Source: a virus
Direction: 5' to 3' (one strand)
Virus record (IMG/VR): IMGVR_UViG_3300035181_001045
Coordinates: 124,001 to 188,000 of that record
Length of the DNA stretch: 64,000 bases
Positions 62,501-64,000 of the stretch are shown here, piece after piece; positions within the stretch are counted from its first letter, which is position 1, and every line of letters begins with the position of its first letter. Both the position numbers and the translations under genes were made by a program. The notes under the pieces were generated by a model that was not told where the DNA came from, did not search any database, and worked only from the letters and a program-made list of their open reading frames with translations.

Positions 62501-64000
62501 GCCTCACCTCCTCGACGAACGACCCGCAGTCGTCGGTTCTCATCCTCGATGGGACGGCCAATGTGGTTCTCGGGTTCGCACAGAACGCGCAGGGCTCACA
62601 GACCCTCGTGTCGGCTCAGGAGGTTGTGGACGCGCTCCTCGCCACCGCGGGCTTCCTCACCGATGGGGTTGCGTACGTCGATACCATCAACGGCTCGAAC
62701 TACATCACCTTCGAGTCCCTGACGGTCGGAGCGGCTTCGAGCAGCATCGTCTTCAACACGGTGGCCAACTCCGCGTTCAACGCGACGACGGGCATCGGGC
62801 TCACGGCTGGGGTGGACGGGGACAACGGCGAAGACGCGCAGGACAACTTCGTGGTCTCCTCGAACAACGCCTCTGGTTCGGCTGGTACGGGCATCCCCGG
62901 CCAGACGTACACGGACGCGCAGACGGGGCTTCGCTTCACGGTCCTTCCCGCAACGACGGGTGGGTACGATGCGGCGGGGACTTTCACGCTCCTCGTCACC
63001 CCGACGTTCGCGGTCGACCCCTCACGCCCCTTCCTGGCAATCGCTGGGTTGGAGCTGGGGGTCGCCAACACGGTCGGCGTCGCGGTGAACGACACGGCCA
63101 CCGTCCAGACGTTCAACCCGGGTGGGGTCGAGCCGAAGGTGGGTGACTTCTACTACATCACCTACAATTTCCTCAAGCAGGACTTCTCGACCCGCATCTT
63201 CCGCACGATCAAGACGATCGAGCAGAACTTCGGGTTGGTCAGTGCGGAGAACCGGGTGAGCCTCGCGGCTTATCTTGCGATCACCAACGGGGCTCTCCTC
63301 GTCGGGATCAAGCAGGTCATGAAGGCGGCGAACACCGCTCAGGCAACGGACGTCTCCTTCCTCGACGCGATCGATGAGCTGAAGACGCCTCTGCCCGGCA
63401 ACGTCAAGCCCGACATCCTCGTGCCTCTGGCGACCTCGACGGCGGTCTACTCGCGGCTCACCCAGCACGTCGAGACACAGTCTCACATCCGCAACCAGGC
63501 GGAGCGGATGGGCTTCTGCGGCTTTGCTTCGGGGACGAGCCCGACCAACGCGCAGACCATCGCTCGGAGCCTGAACTCGAACCGGATGGCCATGTTCTAC
63601 CCGGACTCGGCTGTCATCACGCTCTCGGATGCTCTGGGGCAGACGTTCGACTCCCTCGTGGATGGGACGTTCTTTGCAGCGGCCGTCGCTGGAGCTGTCG
63701 TGTCTCCCTCGGTCGATGTGGCGACGCCCTGGACTCGGCGTCGCATCGTCAACTTCACGCGCATCCCGCGCATCATGGATCCCGTCGAGGCCAACCAGAC
63801 GGCCGCCGCGGGGATCACGCTCTTGGAGGACCTCCAGCCGCTTGTTCGCATCCGGCAGGGGCTCACCACCAACATGTCGTCTCCGCTGACGCGCCTCCCG
63901 ACGGTCACTCAGATCGCCGACTATGTGCAACAGCAGAGCCGCATCGTCCTCGATTCCTTCGTCGGTTCCAAGTTCCTCGCGAGCCGGACCAACGAGGTCA
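59524..64000 (+). CDS. Giant contractile tail sheath protein (3' partial)
   Basis: At least 1,492 residues, open at the right edge. The first 60 residues carry the sheath N-terminal pattern (NPGVYTQTFADANVTNILGG; RIPAIIGVGQEE). From about 1220 the typical sheath C-terminal half appears (FLKQDFSTRIFRTIKTIEQNFG; LAAYLAITNGALLVGIKQVM; ERMGFCGFASGTSPTNAQTIA; VNFTRIPRIMDPVEANQTA; QQQSRIVLDSFVGSKF). Between them lie several inserted beta-rich, Ig-like or IPT-like units, including residues 717-821, which match the module in the 42285 gene. Usual sheaths are 400-700 residues. It polymerises around the tube and contracts on infection. Codon bias is extreme. Confidence 0.85.
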   Translation, partial: MATGNGPFQTFTPTPEMNPGVYTQTFADANVTNILGGLRIPAIIGVGQEELVQDDLELVRGSSASIDQQIVNEDPSLAWVADATNPQNLILGAQDGTRTQFRVRNFPIVDGSGLGRVSNATKDISSITVNGLPVALGAVQGAKGLITLQIPPQPTDVVRVTYFFHRGDTAFTDDVSDQVTNLDAILTSPGFEPFLVTTGSNDSFVVKVGGTSYTVTLTAGSLTASNVKSQIDAAIIPNLQTAVSTDNQGLKHVALTSPVSLEIGSGSANGPLGFLANTKTSRNLSFRVFQRPIVDGTSGGITTTDPSKVVVKVNGAQVIPTSVDGTNGVVTLATPPARGAVVTVQYWANTWQDTFDYLPNTFVTTVARCGISNGRSDFIQGQDFVVSNPSADVSIIHWGTSFVVASTKTSPGSTPFNESQIVGSLVDEKLYLATCARVTDTSVLPAKVSTTDFRLPEIPTTGNGRSTPLGNSLYASITNNRQDLITNRPDLIQVFVGRTLRDALGRAAVKVLTVDGASRLLRLRDAVPPDWNAYATFNYNRIVDDTYILTCTVPGAVGMGQYEVFSVQQNTNLFQVRFGSKSSLSETVQWPRGVETVPDAFHSGTGTPVVETVTVTFGSAAATNAAFTNNLAEPYSFYAPSSATWSMGINGNTQATNLASAAPAFLVSGHVVPVQSGGNSGKILIPASPANVLNLSINAGVLAASGLITTVAGSLLVDGETFTLDDGVNPPSIFEFDSGGGVASGNVAVAFTSLDSVGTVRDAMISAINGVGAGLAITASIGGSTKVALVNGATGTVGNAAITETVANAGFVVVGMTGGNGLINVPLTVGYRTPTQLVADINAVIDATAPFSGTAPNTLASFHQIGGSTGDVFFVVKSDTTPGALPGGFDDISTVMVSQGTAETLLGFTTFQSSHGTTGAINKPATLLGSLVGPFNITAGVNDTFKFRVNGAQYLVTLPAGATVATSAVVSAINAVATGRASAGTGINLDKLRLTSSTNDPQSSVLILDGTANVVLGFAQNAQGSQTLVSAQEVVDALLATAGFLTDGVAYVDTINGSNYITFESLTVGAASSSIVFNTVANSAFNATTGIGLTAGVDGDNGEDAQDNFVVSSNNASGSAGTGIPGQTYTDAQTGLRFTVLPATTGGYDAAGTFTLLVTPTFAVDPSRPFLAIAGLELGVANTVGVAVNDTATVQTFNPGGVEPKVGDFYYITYNFLKQDFSTRIFRTIKTIEQNFGLVSAENRVSLAAYLAITNGALLVGIKQVMKAANTAQATDVSFLDAIDELKTPLPGNVKPDILVPLATSTAVYSRLTQHVETQSHIRNQAERMGFCGFASGTSPTNAQTIARSLNSNRMAMFYPDSAVITLSDALGQTFDSLVDGTFFAAAVAGAVVSPSVDVATPWTRRRIVNFTRIPRIMDPVEANQTAAAGITLLEDLQPLVRIRQGLTTNMSSPLTRLPTVTQIADYVQQQSRIVLDSFVGSKFLASRTNEV

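Noticed and set aside
1-64000. CRISPR array, insertion sequence or attachment site
   Set aside because: No regularly spaced direct repeats, transposase, integrase or flanking att-like duplications were seen.
1-64000. Lysis cassette (holin, endolysin, spanin)
   Set aside because: No muralytic enzyme motif or small multi-helix membrane protein was identified in the window; it is probably elsewhere.

Overview
This window looks like part of a large, GC-rich genome of a virulent-type tailed phage with a contractile tail (myovirus morphology). The grounds are a terminase large subunit, portal, prohead protease, HK97-like major capsid protein and a very long contractile tail sheath, all on one strand with almost no gaps (many ATGA or GTGA stop/start overlaps). 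There is no integrase, ribosomal gene or bacterial metabolic operon. No tRNA, CRISPR or insertion sequence was recognised. The host cannot be named from the sequence. Both ends cut genes: a RuvC-like resolvase on the left and the tail sheath on the right.

Left third (1-14 kb): DNA metabolism and transcription. Genes in order: RuvC-like resolvase end, HNH endonuclease, RecA, the N-terminal half of a Rad50/SbcC ATPase, Mre11/SbcD nuclease, a Fe-S PD-(D/E)XK nuclease, a small coiled-coil protein, a sliding-clamp-like protein, the C-terminal half of Rad50/SbcC, two unknowns, a DnaG-type TOPRIM primase, a putative phage metallopeptidase with a degraded HExxH, a DnaX clamp loader, a NusG-like/5'-3' exonuclease fusion and a sigma-region-4-like regulator. 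The polymerase and helicase must lie outside. The block ends in a structured 250-base intergenic region with a terminator-like hairpin.

Middle (14-36 kb): head and packaging. It holds a BACON/Ig-like protein, a three-repeat cysteine-rich protein, a TerS candidate, TerL, three tandem paralogous genes, portal, a 989-residue head-region protein with a likely nested start, an endonuclease-VII-like HNH gene, prohead protease, Gln-rich scaffold candidate, decoration candidate and major capsid protein, followed by a terminator. A small minus-strand cassette (36.4-37.3 kb) interrupts the late genes.

Right (37-64 kb): accessory virion, fibre, neck and tail genes. These include Ig/IPT-like proteins that share modules with the sheath, a LamG-like protein with about fifteen 20-residue repeats, connector and neck proteins, a protein with two copies of the capsid-protein C-terminal segment, a Dps/ferritin-like protein, an actin/Hsp70-fold ATPase, FmdB-type zinc ribbons and a tail sheath longer than 1,490 residues.

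The most unusual points are the NusG-FEN fusion, the Rad50 split at its zinc hook, dispersed capsid-protein fragments, the actin-like and Dps-like genes inside the tail module, the giant sheath, and a set of long perfect inverted repeats inside coding sequences (arms up to 21 bp) that no known feature explains.
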